DNA from: JAKFWF01 sp963732635
GTDB taxonomy: Bacteria; Pseudomonadota; Alphaproteobacteria; Rhizobiales; Hyphomicrobiaceae
Length of the DNA stretch: 64,000 nucleotides
Direction: 5' to 3'
NCBI GenBank assembly: GCA_963732635.1
Contig: CAVTAL010000008.1
Span: 1-64,000 of the forward strand
Shown piece after piece: positions 53,027 to 64,000 of this stretch; position 1 is the stretch's first letter; each line of letters begins with the position of its first letter. The notes beneath the pieces are model-generated. The model was not told where the DNA came from, did not search any database, and saw nothing but the letters and a program-made list of their open reading frames with translations. The position numbers and the translations under genes were made by a program.

Positions 53027-53771
53027 ATGCAACTGACCGTAGTCGGCAGCGGTGATGCGTTTGGGTCTGGCGGTCGCCTGCAAACCTGCTTTCTGCTGGA
53101 AACCGGGAGCCGCAAGATCCTACTTGATTGCGGGGCGACGTCGCAGATCGGGCTCAATCGTCTGCAGTTTGACGCCAATAGCATCGATACGATTGTGATC
53201 TCGCATTTGCATGGCGATCACTTCGCCGGGCTGGTTTGGATTGTGTTGGCGGCCCAATACCTGCTGAAGCGCAGTTCGCCTCTGCGGGTGATTGGACCGC
53301 CGGGCATCGCAGCCCGCTACGAAGCGGCGGCCGAGATTTTCTTTCCCGGTATGACCAAGGTCACTCGGCCATTCGAGCTGACGTTCGTCGAGATCGGTGT
53401 CGACAGGCCCTATGCTGACGACGGCCTGGCAGTCAGCGCGTTCGAGGTCAGTCATCCGTCCGGCGCGCCGTCGCATGCCTTGCGGCTGACGGCAGGAGAT
53501 AAAACGCTTGGCATTCTCTGGCGATACCGAATGGGTCGAGGCATTGGTCACGGTCGCCGCCGGGGCGGATCTGTTCATCACCGAATGCTGCGCACTTGAT
53601 CGACCGGTGAAATTCCACCTCAACTGGCGCACGATCGAAAAGCATCTGCCAAGGCTGACAGCGAAGAAATTGATGCTATCGCACATGAATCCGGACATGC
53701 TGGCAGCCGCGCCGAGCCTTCGCAGCGATCGGGTCATCGTTGCCGAGGATGGGCTGCGGCTGACGCTGTGA
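53027..53771 (+). pseudogene. MBL-fold metallo-hydrolase (RNase Z-like), single frameshift
   Basis: The frame from ATG 53027 (MQLTVVGSGDAFGSGGRLQT) carries the zinc motif SHLHGDH at residues 59-65, and YEVSHP-type FEVSHPSGAPSHALRLTAGD. Near 53508 one extra G shifts the frame. The remainder (LAFSGDTEWVEALVTVAAGA, LFITECCALDRPVKFHLNW, LTAKKLMLSHMNPDM) reads in the next frame to 53771. The complete protein would be about 248 residues. It follows a GST gene by 10 bp. A recent mutation or an indel error explains it. Confidence 0.85.
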
Positions 53772-53825
53772 CAGCCTGTCATGCCTAAACAGTCGCCGCG
53801 CGGTCAGTGGCGGGCGCAGACGGAC

Positions 53826-54971
53826 TCAGGTGCGCGCGTGCGTGACATGTGGAGCGGGGCGTACTGCAAGCCGATCCTCGACACCACGGGCGAGGGTCGT
53901 ATAGCCCTCGCGGGCAAGCGCCTCGCCGATCTCGGTGTAGCAGGAGACCTGATAGGCGGTATCGAGTTCGATCGCGTCGAGCAGGTTTGGCGCCATTTCA
54001 TGCTCGCCAAATGCCGCCGAGTGGCGGCAGCCGGCACCCAGCAGTCCGAGGCGGGTGCGCACGCACTTTTCGCAGGTGCCGCAGTTGTAGTCGTCGCGGC
54101 CGTCGAAGGCGCAAACCCGAAGATTGTTGATGGCGTCCGGCCACTCAAGCAATTCAGTGATCTTCTGTTGGCGAGAGAAGCGCAAGCCTTCGTGCACGAC
54201 CTGCAGTCGCTGGCTGGAAAACTGCACGTCGATCACCGGGTTGGACCCGATCGGCCCGAGGTTCGCAAAATTGTAGGTGCCGGCGAGCATGAGGTAGGCT
54301 TCACCTGGAACCATGGCATGGCCGGTGCCGAGTACGGCGGCACCGTAGAATCGGTCAGTCCAAAAGCCCGCATCGAGTTTGATGTGACGGAGATTGGTGC
54401 GGCAAGTTGCAAGTCGAATGCCGCTTTTGCGGCATACGCCTTCTAGGCGCTGGCCAGTGCTGGCAAACAATGCCTCCTCGGCGTTGCGGGCTCGTTTGCC
54501 GATGTCGAAACCGTGCACCAGGATGACCTGCCTGATGGCCGCAGGAGAATTCTGCTGGTAGAGCTTGATGTTGCGATGGAGCATGTGGAACGAGTCAACT
54601 CCACCCGACAGGAAGCCTGCTGCGCCTTGACGAGTGACGCTCGGTGCGGCTGCCTTGCGCATTTCGATCTTGATTGTGCGTCGATCGTTCGGTTGCCAGG
54701 AATTCCAGCAATCGAGCACTGTCAGTATGTTGTCGGCCAGCATCGGACAGACTTCACCGTCGATCGCGAGGTGCTGTTCGTGATCATGGAATGCTAGCGG
54801 GAAGGCAATCGCGAGCAGGGCATTGCCGGCCTGATCAGCAGACATTGCCGGTGCGTTGCCGGTCTCGAGATAAAGTTCGAATGGCTTGCGTTGCGACTGT
54901 TCCCAGGAAATTTGCGCAGTCAATCGCGACCCATCGGCGTGCGGAGAGATTTCGATGTTGCCAACGCGCAT
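53826..54971 (-). CDS. PP-loop (adenine nucleotide alpha-hydrolase-like) protein, QueC-related, orphan
   Basis: 381 residues from ATG 54971 (MRVGNIEISPHADGSRLTAQ). The PP-loop SGGVDS lies at about 143-148 in GAAGFLSGGVDSFHMLH, the mark of enzymes that adenylate a substrate with ATP and release pyrophosphate. A second region (GRDDYNCGTCEKCVRTRLGL) holds CGxCxxC plus an earlier Cys, like the zinc site of QueC. The first 130 residues are unlike QueC. There are no queuosine or glycan genes nearby. It may modify a base, a sulfur acceptor or a carboxylate; the real substrate is unknown. It is alone on its strand. Confidence 0.75.
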   Translation of the reverse strand: MRVGNIEISPHADGSRLTAQISWEQSQRKPFELYLETGNAPAMSADQAGNALLAIAFPLAFHDHEQHLAIDGEVCPMLADNILTVLDCWNSWQPNDRRTIKIEMRKAAAPSVTRQGAAGFLSGGVDSFHMLHRNIKLYQQNSPAAIRQVILVHGFDIGKRARNAEEALFASTGQRLEGVCRKSGIRLATCRTNLRHIKLDAGFWTDRFYGAAVLGTGHAMVPGEAYLMLAGTYNFANLGPIGSNPVIDVQFSSQRLQVVHEGLRFSRQQKITELLEWPDAINNLRVCAFDGRDDYNCGTCEKCVRTRLGLLGAGCRHSAAFGEHEMAPNLLDAIELDTAYQVSCYTEIGEALAREGYTTLARGVEDRLAVRPAPHVTHART

Positions 54972-55191
54972 GGAATTCTCCGAAAAACTGAGGCAGTAAA
55001 ATGGGCAAGAAATCCGGCTATGGAGCCGGACCCGTTGGTACAATATCGCACGGGGCACCTTCGCCTGTGCAATTTTGATTTTGGCGATGACGCGCAGGCG
55101 CGGCCATGCAGTTGTGCCGCGCTGCACAACTCAGGTCCTTTAGGGCGACCGCCTACAGCCATGCTGTCAAGCAATTTGCAAGGCAACTAAA

Positions 55192-55587
55192 TCAGGATTT
55201 CGATTTGGACTTCGTGATCGCATCGAGAGTATCGGCGTTGGGGCAATAGCGCCGCCAGCTCGGATCGTCTGGCTGCTCGGCCAACTCCTTGTGGCAGATG
55301 CTCTTGTCGGCGCAGCACGAGCAGGTCTTCTGCAGCTCGCGCATCAGCCCGGACGCCACGCGATTGACATCGGTCTGGGTGAGCCCCAGAGCGCGCATAC
55401 GTTCTACAAGCAGATCCGCCGAATGGGGCCCGCGCGCCGCGAGGCCGCGAAGCTCGTCCGCGGATATGCCGAGGTCGCTAGCGATGCGCTCAAACTCCTC
55501 GCCATGGAGGCCGGATAGAGCGTCACGGCCTTGCCACCAGTCGCGCAAATGTTCGAGTAGGCCTTCGACGGCGGTGTGTGTCGACAT
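55192..55587 (-). CDS. DUF6455 family protein
   Basis: 131 residues from ATG 55587. The first part (FERIASDLGISADELRGLAA) looks like a helical, HTH-like segment. The C-terminal part has the cysteine cluster TCSCCADKSICHKELAEQPD and RRYCPNADTLDA, the features I associate with DUF6455. The cysteines suggest a metal or Fe-S site. No partner is visible. Confidence 0.75.
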   Translation of the reverse strand: MSTHTAVEGLLEHLRDWWQGRDALSGLHGEEFERIASDLGISADELRGLAARGPHSADLLVERMRALGLTQTDVNRVASGLMRELQKTCSCCADKSICHKELAEQPDDPSWRRYCPNADTLDAITKSKSKS

Positions 55588-55757
55588 CAATGCCTCCAAA
55601 GCTGAGCGTTGTGCGCACCTCTTCACGAAGTGAGGCGCCCAACTTGGTGACCCGGCATTGACCTAGATCAGTCCTGGCCACCATGCTGCGCAATTGTCGC
55701 GTTCAACGCGAGTAGCTAAGCTCAAAGCCAGCAAGCAACTCAACAAGGAACGCCGTC

Positions 55758-56129
55758 GTGACCCAAGCCAAGGAATTCCACAATATCGACAATCCCGACG
55801 ACGGGTTGTTCCGCGAGCTGGGGCCGGGTCTCACCACCCGCATCTTTGCCGGCGAGCAAGCGATGCTGTCGGTCGTCAGCATCGGGCCCAACATGATGGG
55901 GACCATGCACCAGCATCCGGAGGAGCAATGGGGCGTGCTGCTGGAAGGTTCGGCGGTGCGCTACCAAGGTGGCGAAGAATTCGCGGTCAAGAAAGGGGAT
56001 TTCTGGCGCACGCCAGGTGGCGTGCCGCACACCATGCGGGCGGGGCCCGATGGTGCCCGCGTGCTCGACGTGTTCAGCCCGCCGCGTCCCGAATATCGCA
56101 AACCAGGCTCGGGATTCGCGAGTTCGTAA
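55758..56129 (+). CDS. cupin domain-containing protein
   Basis: 123 residues from GTG 55758 (TQAKEFHNIDNPDDGLFREL). A single beta-barrel cupin: motif 1 MHQHPEEQWGVLLEGSAVRY (His, His, Glu metal ligands), motif 2 FWRTPGGVPHTMRAGPDG (His). Small one-domain cupins are metal-binding isomerases or dioxygenases or sensors; the function is unknown. Convergent with the Bug-type protein gene. Confidence 0.9.
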   Translation: MTQAKEFHNIDNPDDGLFRELGPGLTTRIFAGEQAMLSVVSIGPNMMGTMHQHPEEQWGVLLEGSAVRYQGGEEFAVKKGDFWRTPGGVPHTMRAGPDGARVLDVFSPPRPEYRKPGSGFASS

Positions 56130-56143
56130 TAAGCCCGGGCACA

Positions 56144-56195
56144 GCTGTCGGTTTCGGCGGGCGGGCGCGATTGGGCCCGCAGCGCGACCGACAGC
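56144..56195. terminator. nested hairpins in the convergent cupin/Bug intergenic gap
   Basis: Outer stem GCTGTCGGT (56144-56152) with ACCGACAGC (56187-56195), inner stem GCGGGC (56161-56166) with GCCCGC (56175-56180). It lies 14 bp from one stop and 16 bp from the other. It has no T-run, so its function as a bidirectional terminator is probable from position rather than proven. Confidence 0.6.
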
Positions 56196-56211
56196 CGTCC
56201 CTGTAGGGCGT

Positions 56212-57177
56212 TCAAGCCTTGATTTTGTTGTCGCGGACGACTTTGCCCCAAACCTCGACCTGCGTGGCAAAGAACGTCTTCATCTCCGCCGGCCCGCCAA
56301 GCACTAGCTTCATCTGCTGTGTTTCCTGCAGGAGTTTGACGGCGGCGGGATCGGCGAGTGCCGCTTTGATCGCCTGGGCGTTGCTTTCGACCAACGCCGG
56401 AGCCATGTCTTTTGGCGCGAACACGCCCCACCAGGCCAACGCCTCGAAATCCGGGAAGCCAGCCTCGATCGCCGTCTGCGTATCCTTTATCAGGTCGAGT
56501 CGCTGGCGGCCGAGCTGCATCAACGGACGGATCATGCCGCCGCCGAGCTGTGGCGCGATCAGTGCGATCGAACCGCAGATCAGGTCGACGTGTCCACCGA
56601 CGACGTCATTCATGGCCGGGCCGCCGCCGCGATAGGGCACGTGGGTGATTTCGACGCCTGCCTTCTTGGCCAGCATCGTCATGGCGAGATGCCCAATGGT
56701 ACCGACGCCGACTGAGGCGTATTTCACCGCGCCGGGCTTGTCCTTACAGGCGGCGACAACGTCAGCAAACGTCTTGTAGGGTTTGCCGGCGCTTACGGCA
56801 ATCAGATAGGGAGCAGTGCCGACCAGGAGGACCGGTACCAAGTCCTTCTCGACATCGAGCAGCGGCTTTTCCATGATCGCCGGGATCACCGCGTGGCTGT
56901 CGAAGGTGACGAGCAGCGACGTGCCATCGCCTGGGCTCTTGGCGACCTGCGCGGCTCCGATTGATCCTGCGGCGCCGCCCTTGTTTTCAACGATCACCGT
57001 CTTGCCGAGCTTGGCCTGCAGGCCCGGTTGCATCAAGCGCGCGAGAGCGTCGGTCGAACCGCCGGGCGGGAACGGCACCACCAGCGTGACGTTGTTGGAT
57101 TGGGCGTAGCCGGGTAACGGCAACGCCGCGATGGCGGCTGCGCCGGCAATTACCTGGCGCCGTGTTGGTCTCGTCAT
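56212..57177 (-). CDS. tripartite tricarboxylate transporter substrate-binding protein (Bug/TctC)
   Basis: 321 residues from ATG 57177. A Tat-like signal (RPTRRQVIAGAAAIAALPLP) is followed by the family opening VTLVVPFPPGGSTDALARLM and VIVENKGGAAGSIGAAQVAK, and later THVPYRGGGPAMNDVVGGHV. It binds a carboxylate or other small anion in the periplasm. The membrane subunits TctA and TctB are not adjacent, which is common: such proteins are often orphans. Confidence 0.93.
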   Translation of the reverse strand: MTRPTRRQVIAGAAAIAALPLPGYAQSNNVTLVVPFPPGGSTDALARLMQPGLQAKLGKTVIVENKGGAAGSIGAAQVAKSPGDGTSLLVTFDSHAVIPAIMEKPLLDVEKDLVPVLLVGTAPYLIAVSAGKPYKTFADVVAACKDKPGAVKYASVGVGTIGHLAMTMLAKKAGVEITHVPYRGGGPAMNDVVGGHVDLICGSIALIAPQLGGGMIRPLMQLGRQRLDLIKDTQTAIEAGFPDFEALAWWGVFAPKDMAPALVESNAQAIKAALADPAAVKLLQETQQMKLVLGGPAEMKTFFATQVEVWGKVVRDNKIKA

Positions 57178-57254
57178 GGTTAGCATCCTCCCCGTGATTG
57201 TTTGCGGCGATTGTCGACCGGTGTGGAGCAGGATGCAAGCGGCGGCTTTGCTGG

Positions 57255-59753
<2,499 letters not shown>

Positions 59754-59774
59754 GATCGGCTCCTCGATCCTGGC

Positions 59775-59789
59775 TACCCCTGAGGGGTA
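59775..59789. promoter_or_regulatory. CsoR-type operator 1, TACCCCTGAGGGGTA
   Basis: Inverted repeat TACCCC/GGGGTA with a 3-nt centre, 22 bp upstream of the ATPase start. CsoR/RcnR-family repressors recognise short G/C-tract palindromes of the form TACCC(n)GGGTA, so this probably controls the ATPase gene. Confidence 0.82.
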
Positions 59790-59804
59790 TTTGCCTTGAC
59801 GGTT

Positions 59805-59821
59805 ATACCCCACAGGGGTAT
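59805..59821. promoter_or_regulatory. CsoR-type operator 2, ATACCCCACAGGGGTAT
   Basis: Inverted repeat ATACCCC/GGGGTAT around ACA, 9 bp before the repressor start and 15 bp from operator 1. TTGAC at 59796 could be part of a promoter overlapping it. The two copies allow co-repression of both divergent genes. Confidence 0.85.
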
Positions 59822-59830
59822 CAGTCAAGC

Positions 59831-60103
59831 ATGCAGGACAACACCCGAGATTCGTGTCTGAAGCGACTTAGCCGCATCGAAGGCCAGGTGCGCGGACTTG
59901 CGCGCATGATTGAGGAAGACCGCTACTGCATCGACATCGTGACGCAGGTTGCGGCGGCCCGGGCGGCATTGCGGCGCGTCGAGCAGGAAGTACTGCGTGA
60001 TCACATCCATCACTGCGTCAAGCACGCGATGATGAGTGGTGACAAGGCCGACCAGACCGAGAAGGTCGAGGAATTGATGAAGCTGCTCGGGCACGGCGAT
60101 TGA
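59831..60103 (+). CDS. csoR: CsoR/RcnR/FrmR-type metal-sensing repressor
   Basis: 90-residue all-helical repressor. The family order is RLSRIEGQVRGLARMIEEDR, YCIDIVTQVAAARAALRRVE and HIHHCVKHAMMSG. Cys33 of YCID and the HHC of helix 2 give the Cys-His-Cys Cu(I) site of CsoR. Cu(I) binding would release operators 1 and 2 and induce the divergent copper ATPase. The alternative, RcnR- or FrmR-type sensing, is less likely given the neighbour. Confidence 0.93.
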   Translation: MQDNTRDSCLKRLSRIEGQVRGLARMIEEDRYCIDIVTQVAAARAALRRVEQEVLRDHIHHCVKHAMMSGDKADQTEKVEELMKLLGHGD

Positions 60104-60106
60104 AGT

Positions 60107-61126
60107 CTACGTGGCGGGCCTCAGCGGCTTGCGCAAATGCTCCATGCCGGCGAATTCGACAAACTTGGTCGAGGCCGCCCATAGGTGGTCGCCGTAGTAG
60201 AATGGCGCGAACGGTGTGATACCGGAGAGCGGAAGTGGCGCGATCTCGGCATCGACGCGCGGTTCGTAGAAGAACGGGATTGAAAATCGATCGCTGTCCG
60301 ATCCGAGCACCCGATGCTCGGTTGCCTTGATCCGTCCCCCGGTCCAGCGGTCGAGCACCTTGCCGAAGTTGATCGCAAGCGTGCCTTCGCGCGGTTCGAC
60401 ATCGACCCAACTGCCATCATGCTGTCGAGCTTGTAATCCTGGCACGCCGTCCTGCGCCAGCAGCGTAACGAGACCTGAGTCCACATGCGCTGCGCCGGAT
60501 ACGAAGCGGCGCTCGCCCATGTGCGTTACCCACAAGTCAGGATTGTCGATGGCCGCGAGTTGCTCAAGTGAACGCTGCGGATAATGGATCAGTCGCAGGG
60601 TCGAGATGCCGCCCTCGAATGCCGTATCAAACGACTTCGCATCGAGCCCGAGGCCGCGCGCGATCGATCGCATCAGCATGCGCCCGGTGAGTTCCATGCC
60701 GAGATAATATTGCGTGACGGTGTCGCGCCAGCCGGGCAGAGCGTCTTCGGGCGGCAGCGGCGTCGCCTCGCGCAACGGATCGCCGCCGCCCGTGGCCGCT
60801 GGGCCGTAAGCGCAGTCTGGCCCCATGTCGATGCCTTCCTTGCAAGTGACGGAACCATGCTGCATCGGGAACCAGCCGCGATAGACATTTGGGTTGGCGG
60901 GCTCGAACTTCTGTCGCCACAGCTTGCGTTGCTCAGCCTCGGGCAATTTGAACAGCCGCAGCAGATCGCGACGGGCGGCGGCATCAAGTGGCACTTCGGC
61001 CGGTAGTCCAGTAACGGTCATGAAGCCGTGATCGCGTGCGGCCGTCATGATCGCGGTGTCGACGGCAGCCCGCGCCTTCGTGGATGGGCCGAACAGCGGG
61101 CCGATGTCGATGCGGGGCAAGGACAT
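60107..61126 (-). CDS. isopenicillin-N-synthase-like 2OG-Fe(II) dioxygenase
   Basis: 339 residues. The N-terminal DIOX domain (IDIGPLFGPS, ARDHGFMTVTGLPAEV) is followed by the jelly roll with the iron-binding HxD in GAAHVDSGLVTLLAQDGVPG, the distal His in KATEHRVLG and the 2-oxoglutarate Arg in RFSIPFFYEP. It hydroxylates or desaturates a small molecule; the substrate is unknown. It lies 15 bp downstream of the dimethylglycine-dehydrogenase-like gene on the same strand, so it may take part in methylamine or betaine-related metabolism. Confidence 0.9.
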   Translation of the reverse strand: MSLPRIDIGPLFGPSTKARAAVDTAIMTAARDHGFMTVTGLPAEVPLDAAARRDLLRLFKLPEAEQRKLWRQKFEPANPNVYRGWFPMQHGSVTCKEGIDMGPDCAYGPAATGGGDPLREATPLPPEDALPGWRDTVTQYYLGMELTGRMLMRSIARGLGLDAKSFDTAFEGGISTLRLIHYPQRSLEQLAAIDNPDLWVTHMGERRFVSGAAHVDSGLVTLLAQDGVPGLQARQHDGSWVDVEPREGTLAINFGKVLDRWTGGRIKATEHRVLGSDSDRFSIPFFYEPRVDAEIAPLPLSGITPFAPFYYGDHLWAASTKFVEFAGMEHLRKPLRPAT

Positions 61127-61141
61127 GGTCGAACTCCTGGT

Positions 61142-63592
61142 TTAGCCGCGCACGCGCAGGCTCTTGGGGTCGTAAACTGGCGTAAGATTGGCCGAGGCTG
61201 CGAAGCGCGTGCCCGCGACTTCGATCTCGAACTTGCTGTTGGCGACGTATGCCTCATCAATGCCAGCCGCGTTCTGCACGTAGCCGAGAGCAATCGCAGC
61301 GCCGACATGGTGACCAAAGGCGCCGGATGTCGTGCGGCCGACAATCTTGTCGTCAACCCAGACCGGCTCGTTGTGGTAGAGCAGCGGCTCGGAGTTTTGC
61401 AGCACGAATTGCAGCAGGCGCTTGGTCAAAGGTTTGGCCTTCTGCGCCAGTAGCGCCTCGCGGCCGATGAAACCGCCCGGCTTGTCCATTTTGACCGCGA
61501 ACATCAGGCCGGCTTCGAGCGGCGTGTCTTCATCCGAGATGTCGTGGCCCCAGTGGCGGTAGGCCTTCTCCATGCGGCAGGAATCGAGGGTGTGGATGCC
61601 GGCGAGCTTCAGGCCGAACGCCGGACCCGCCGCCATGATCGCGTCGAACACCTTCACTGCAGTCGCCGCCGGAACATACAATTCCCAGCCCAGTTCGCCG
61701 ACGTAGGTGATGCGGGAGGCGCGTAACTTCACGCCGCTGATTTCGATCTCACGCGACGTCGCGAACGGGAACGCGGCATTTGACAAATCGGTGCCAGAGA
61801 CCTTCTCCAACAATCGACGCGAATTCGGTCCCATGATGCTCAGCACGGCGAGGCTGTCGGTAATGTCCTCGATCGTGACGTCGGCGCCCTTCGCAACATT
61901 GCGTTTCAGCCAACCGATGTCGCGGCGCCCGGTCGCGCCGGCGGTGACGACCATGAACTCGCCTTCGGCGAGCTTGGTCACCGTCAGGTCAGCCTCGATG
62001 CCGCCGCGCTCGTTCAGCCACTGGGTGTAGACGACGCGGCCGACCTTGCCGCCGACGTCGTTTGCCGAAATGCGCTGCAGCGTCGCCTCGGCATCAGGGC
62101 CCGTGACGCGAATCTTGGCGAACGAGGTCATGTCGAACAGTGCGACTGCCTCGCGCACCGCCTTGTGTTCGGCGGCAGCATAGGGGAACCAGTTCTGGCG
62201 CTTGTAAGAGTAGGCGTATTCCGGCTTCACGCCCTTGGGTGCGAACCAGTTCGGTCGTTCCATGCCGGCCGACTCGCCGAAGCAAGCGCCGTTGGCCTTC
62301 ATCCGCTCGTGCAGCGGCGACAGGCGGATGTTGCGGCCGTTCTCATACTGCTTGTAGGGCCAGTGCATGGCGTACAGCAGGCCGAGCGACTCCGCCGCGC
62401 GCGCCGAGATGTAATTCGGATTCCGCTCTGGTAACGGATGCATGCGGCGGATGTCGACGTCCCACAGGTCCATCGGCGGATGGCCGCCGACGATCCATTC
62501 GGCCAGCACCTTGCCGGCGCCGCCCGCCGACTGAATGCCGATCGAGTTGAATCCGGCGGCGACGAACAGGTGCTGCAACTCCGGCGCCTCGCCCAGCATG
62601 TAGCGCACGTCCGGCGTGAAGCTTTCCGGCCCGTTGAAGAATTTGCGGATGCCGACGTTTTCCAGCGCCGGCAGGCGTTTCAACGCCGCTTCCAGGATCG
62701 GCTGGAAGTGTTCGAAGTCTTCCGGCAGTTCGCCGAACTCGAAGTCGGCCGGTGGACCACCTAGACCCCACGGCTTGGCATTGCCCTCGAAGGCGCCGAG
62801 CAGCAGCTTGCCCGCATCCTCCTTGTAGTAGGCGCAGTTGTCGGCATCGCGCAGCACGGGCAGATCGGCCGTCAGGCCGGGGAACGGCTCGGTGACGATG
62901 TAGAAGTGCTCGCACGCCTGCAGCGGGATGTTGACGCCGGCCGCCGCGCCCAGTTGCCGCGACCACATGCCGGTCGCCAGCACCACATACTCGGCGTCGA
63001 TCTCACCGTGATCCGTGACGACGCCGGTGGCGCGGCCGTCGCGCGTCTTTATGCGGCTGACGACGGTGTTCTCGAACACCCGCGCGCCGCCGTTGGTCGC
63101 GCCTTTTACCAACGCCATGGTGGTGTCGATCGGATTGGTCTGGCCGTCATTCGGCAGCCAGACGCCACCGACCACGTCGTCAACGTTGAGCAGCGGCCAT
63201 TTGCGCTTGATGTCGGAGGCACCGACTACCTGAACCTCGAGGCCGAAGGTCTTGGCCATCGAGGCGCCGCGCTTCAGTTCCTCCAGCCGCTCGGCGTTGG
63301 TCGCGACCGAAATCTAGCCGCGCTGCATGAAACCGGTCGCTTGTCCGGTCTCTTTCTCAAGGCCGGCATAGAGGTTGGTCGTGTACTGCGCGAGCTTGGT
63401 GAGATTGGCGGTGGCGCGCAATTGCCCGACGAGGCCGGCCGCATGCCATGTGGTGCCGCTGGTCAGTCGCTTGCGTTCGAGCAGCACGACATCGCGCCAG
63501 CCGAGCTTCGTCAGGTGATAGGCGATCGACGATCCGATGATGCCGCCGCCGACGATCACGACGCGGGCGTGGGTGGGGAGGGGCTTGGTCAT
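61142..63592 (-). pseudogene. dimethylglycine dehydrogenase-like flavoprotein interrupted by an in-frame TAG
   Basis: The start ATG 63592 (MTKPLPTHARVVIVGGGIIG) overlaps the DUF3592 stop by 4 bp. The FAD-binding motif VVIVGGGIIGSSIAYHLTKL and RLTSGTTWHAAGL are intact. At codon 93 (63314-63316) a TAG replaces a residue that is Ser or similar in relatives (GFMQRG*ISVATNAERLEEL). The frame is otherwise open without any shift for 724 more codons (816 codons in total). The C-terminal half is a GcvT/tetrahydrofolate domain (TSFAKIRVTGPDAEATLQRI, GELGWELYVPA). Enzymes of this type demethylate dimethylglycine or sarcosine. One C-to-A change (TCG to TAG) explains the stop. True nonsense mutation, sequence error and read-through are all possible. 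Confidence 0.86.
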
Positions 63593-64000
63593 GTTGTCAC
63601 CACGCGTATGGCCACGACGAGAATTAGAACATGAATGAGCAAGAAGAACGCATCGAACATTTTGCGGGAAGTGGGAAGTGCGGCAAGCGTCAACTCGCTG
63701 TTGCTCGGCTTGGCGGGGTCGTAAGCGACTTGAACCTGATCGCCGGTCTTCCAGTGGCCCCACATATCCGTGCGATCTTCGACAGCGGACTTCAGTTGGT
63801 GACGGCTTCCAGAGTTATCGACAAATTCGACATCGAGATGTAGTCCAGGCCACCGGTTGATAATCGCTCCACAACCACCTATTGCTTTTCCCAACCACGG
63901 TACCGGACGCAACAGTCGATCGCCGCGACCACATGATCACGGCGATGACCGCCCTTGCCAGGCGATAAAGTAGTGCCGCTGCAAGCGCGGCCCAGAAAAT
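63589..64000 (-). pseudogene. DUF3592 domain protein, frameshifted and running off the window
   Basis: The readable C-terminal part (HLDVEFVDNSGSRHQLKSAV, GDQVQVAYDPAKPSNSELTL, AFFLLIHVLILVVAIRVVTT) has the DUF3592 pattern and a C-terminal membrane span. The expected N-terminal part (ALLYRLARAVIAVIM membrane span, then ASGTVVGKSNRWLWSDYQPV) is in another frame and extends to the right edge. One indel near 63855 joins them. Its stop overlaps the start of the next gene. The protein is probably a small membrane protein with a periplasmic or cytoplasmic loop. Confidence 0.75.

Noticed and set aside
63314..63316. TAG as a pyrrolysine codon
   Set aside because: No pyl genes or suppressor tRNA are visible, and relatives of this enzyme have an ordinary residue (mostly Ser) here. 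A point mutation or error is simpler.

Overview
The window is GC-rich DNA from an alphaproteobacterium, most likely of the order Hyphomicrobiales (Rhizobiales). The evidence is a MucR/Ros zinc-finger regulator, a paired DnaA-domain-IV-like HTH protein and DUF6456 protein, two TIGR02281-type aspartic proteases, a DUF6455 protein, and a petABC operon with Tat-dependent Rieske protein. Cytochromes b and c1 are separate genes here, unlike the fused fbcH of Bradyrhizobium, so I do not name a genus. Many otherwise conserved genes carry single-base frameshifts (both ABC transporter genes, a MAPEG gene, an MBL hydrolase, the integrase, DUF3592) and one carries an in-frame TAG. Either several genes are decaying or the assembly has residual indel errors; the first 1.7 kb is the worst.

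Layout. 1-3234 (minus): broken ABC importer and an inositol-monophosphatase-family enzyme. 3564-6789: a short tyrosine recombinase gene split by a 2.59-kb serine-recombinase element, with the two halves still recognisable. 6936-9114: a lone hypothetical gene and tRNA-Gln. 9250-17145: two-component flavin monooxygenase, thioesterase, Lrp regulator, DUF442 phosphatase-like protein, heparinase-like protein and a coiled-coil lipoprotein.

17304-29392 (all minus): one 12-kb co-directional block, ureD-ureAB-vapBC-ureC-ureE-ureF-ureG-ureJ then soxB-soxD-soxA-soxG. Urease consumes urea and the heterotetrameric sarcosine oxidase consumes sarcosine. These are exactly the two products of creatinase, so the block could serve creatine catabolism, although no creatinase is visible here. 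A toxin-antitoxin pair sits between ureAB and ureC, palindromic REP-like elements sit between ureC and ureE, and another has become part of the ureF reading frame.

30309-34420 (plus): the most interesting locus. A subtilisin-like protease, a radical SAM/SPASM enzyme and a PqqD-like recognition protein overlap in one operon. After two stacked hairpins comes a 338-residue protein with six copies of VNQQVRTSMSVP[FY]xx[HY]M. The repeats are almost invariant in protein but differ at many synonymous sites, including Ser TCN/AGC switches, so the peptide itself is under selection. This looks like a multi-repeat RiPP (ribosomally made, post-translationally modified peptide) system that I cannot match to a described class.

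34551-50495: EamA transporter, petABC, lipid-type hydrolase, trmL, DnaA-like HTH/DUF6456, mucR, GST, uvrA, a 1.8-kb non-coding repeat-bearing region, two aspartic proteases and DUF1289. 50562-64000: histidine kinase, GST, broken MBL hydrolase, an orphan PP-loop (SGGVDS) enzyme, DUF6455, cupin, Bug-type binding protein, a double-YHS copper ATPase diverging from a CsoR-type repressor across two palindromic operators, a 2OG-Fe(II) dioxygenase, a dimethylglycine-dehydrogenase-like gene interrupted by an amber codon, and a frameshifted DUF3592 gene running off the end.
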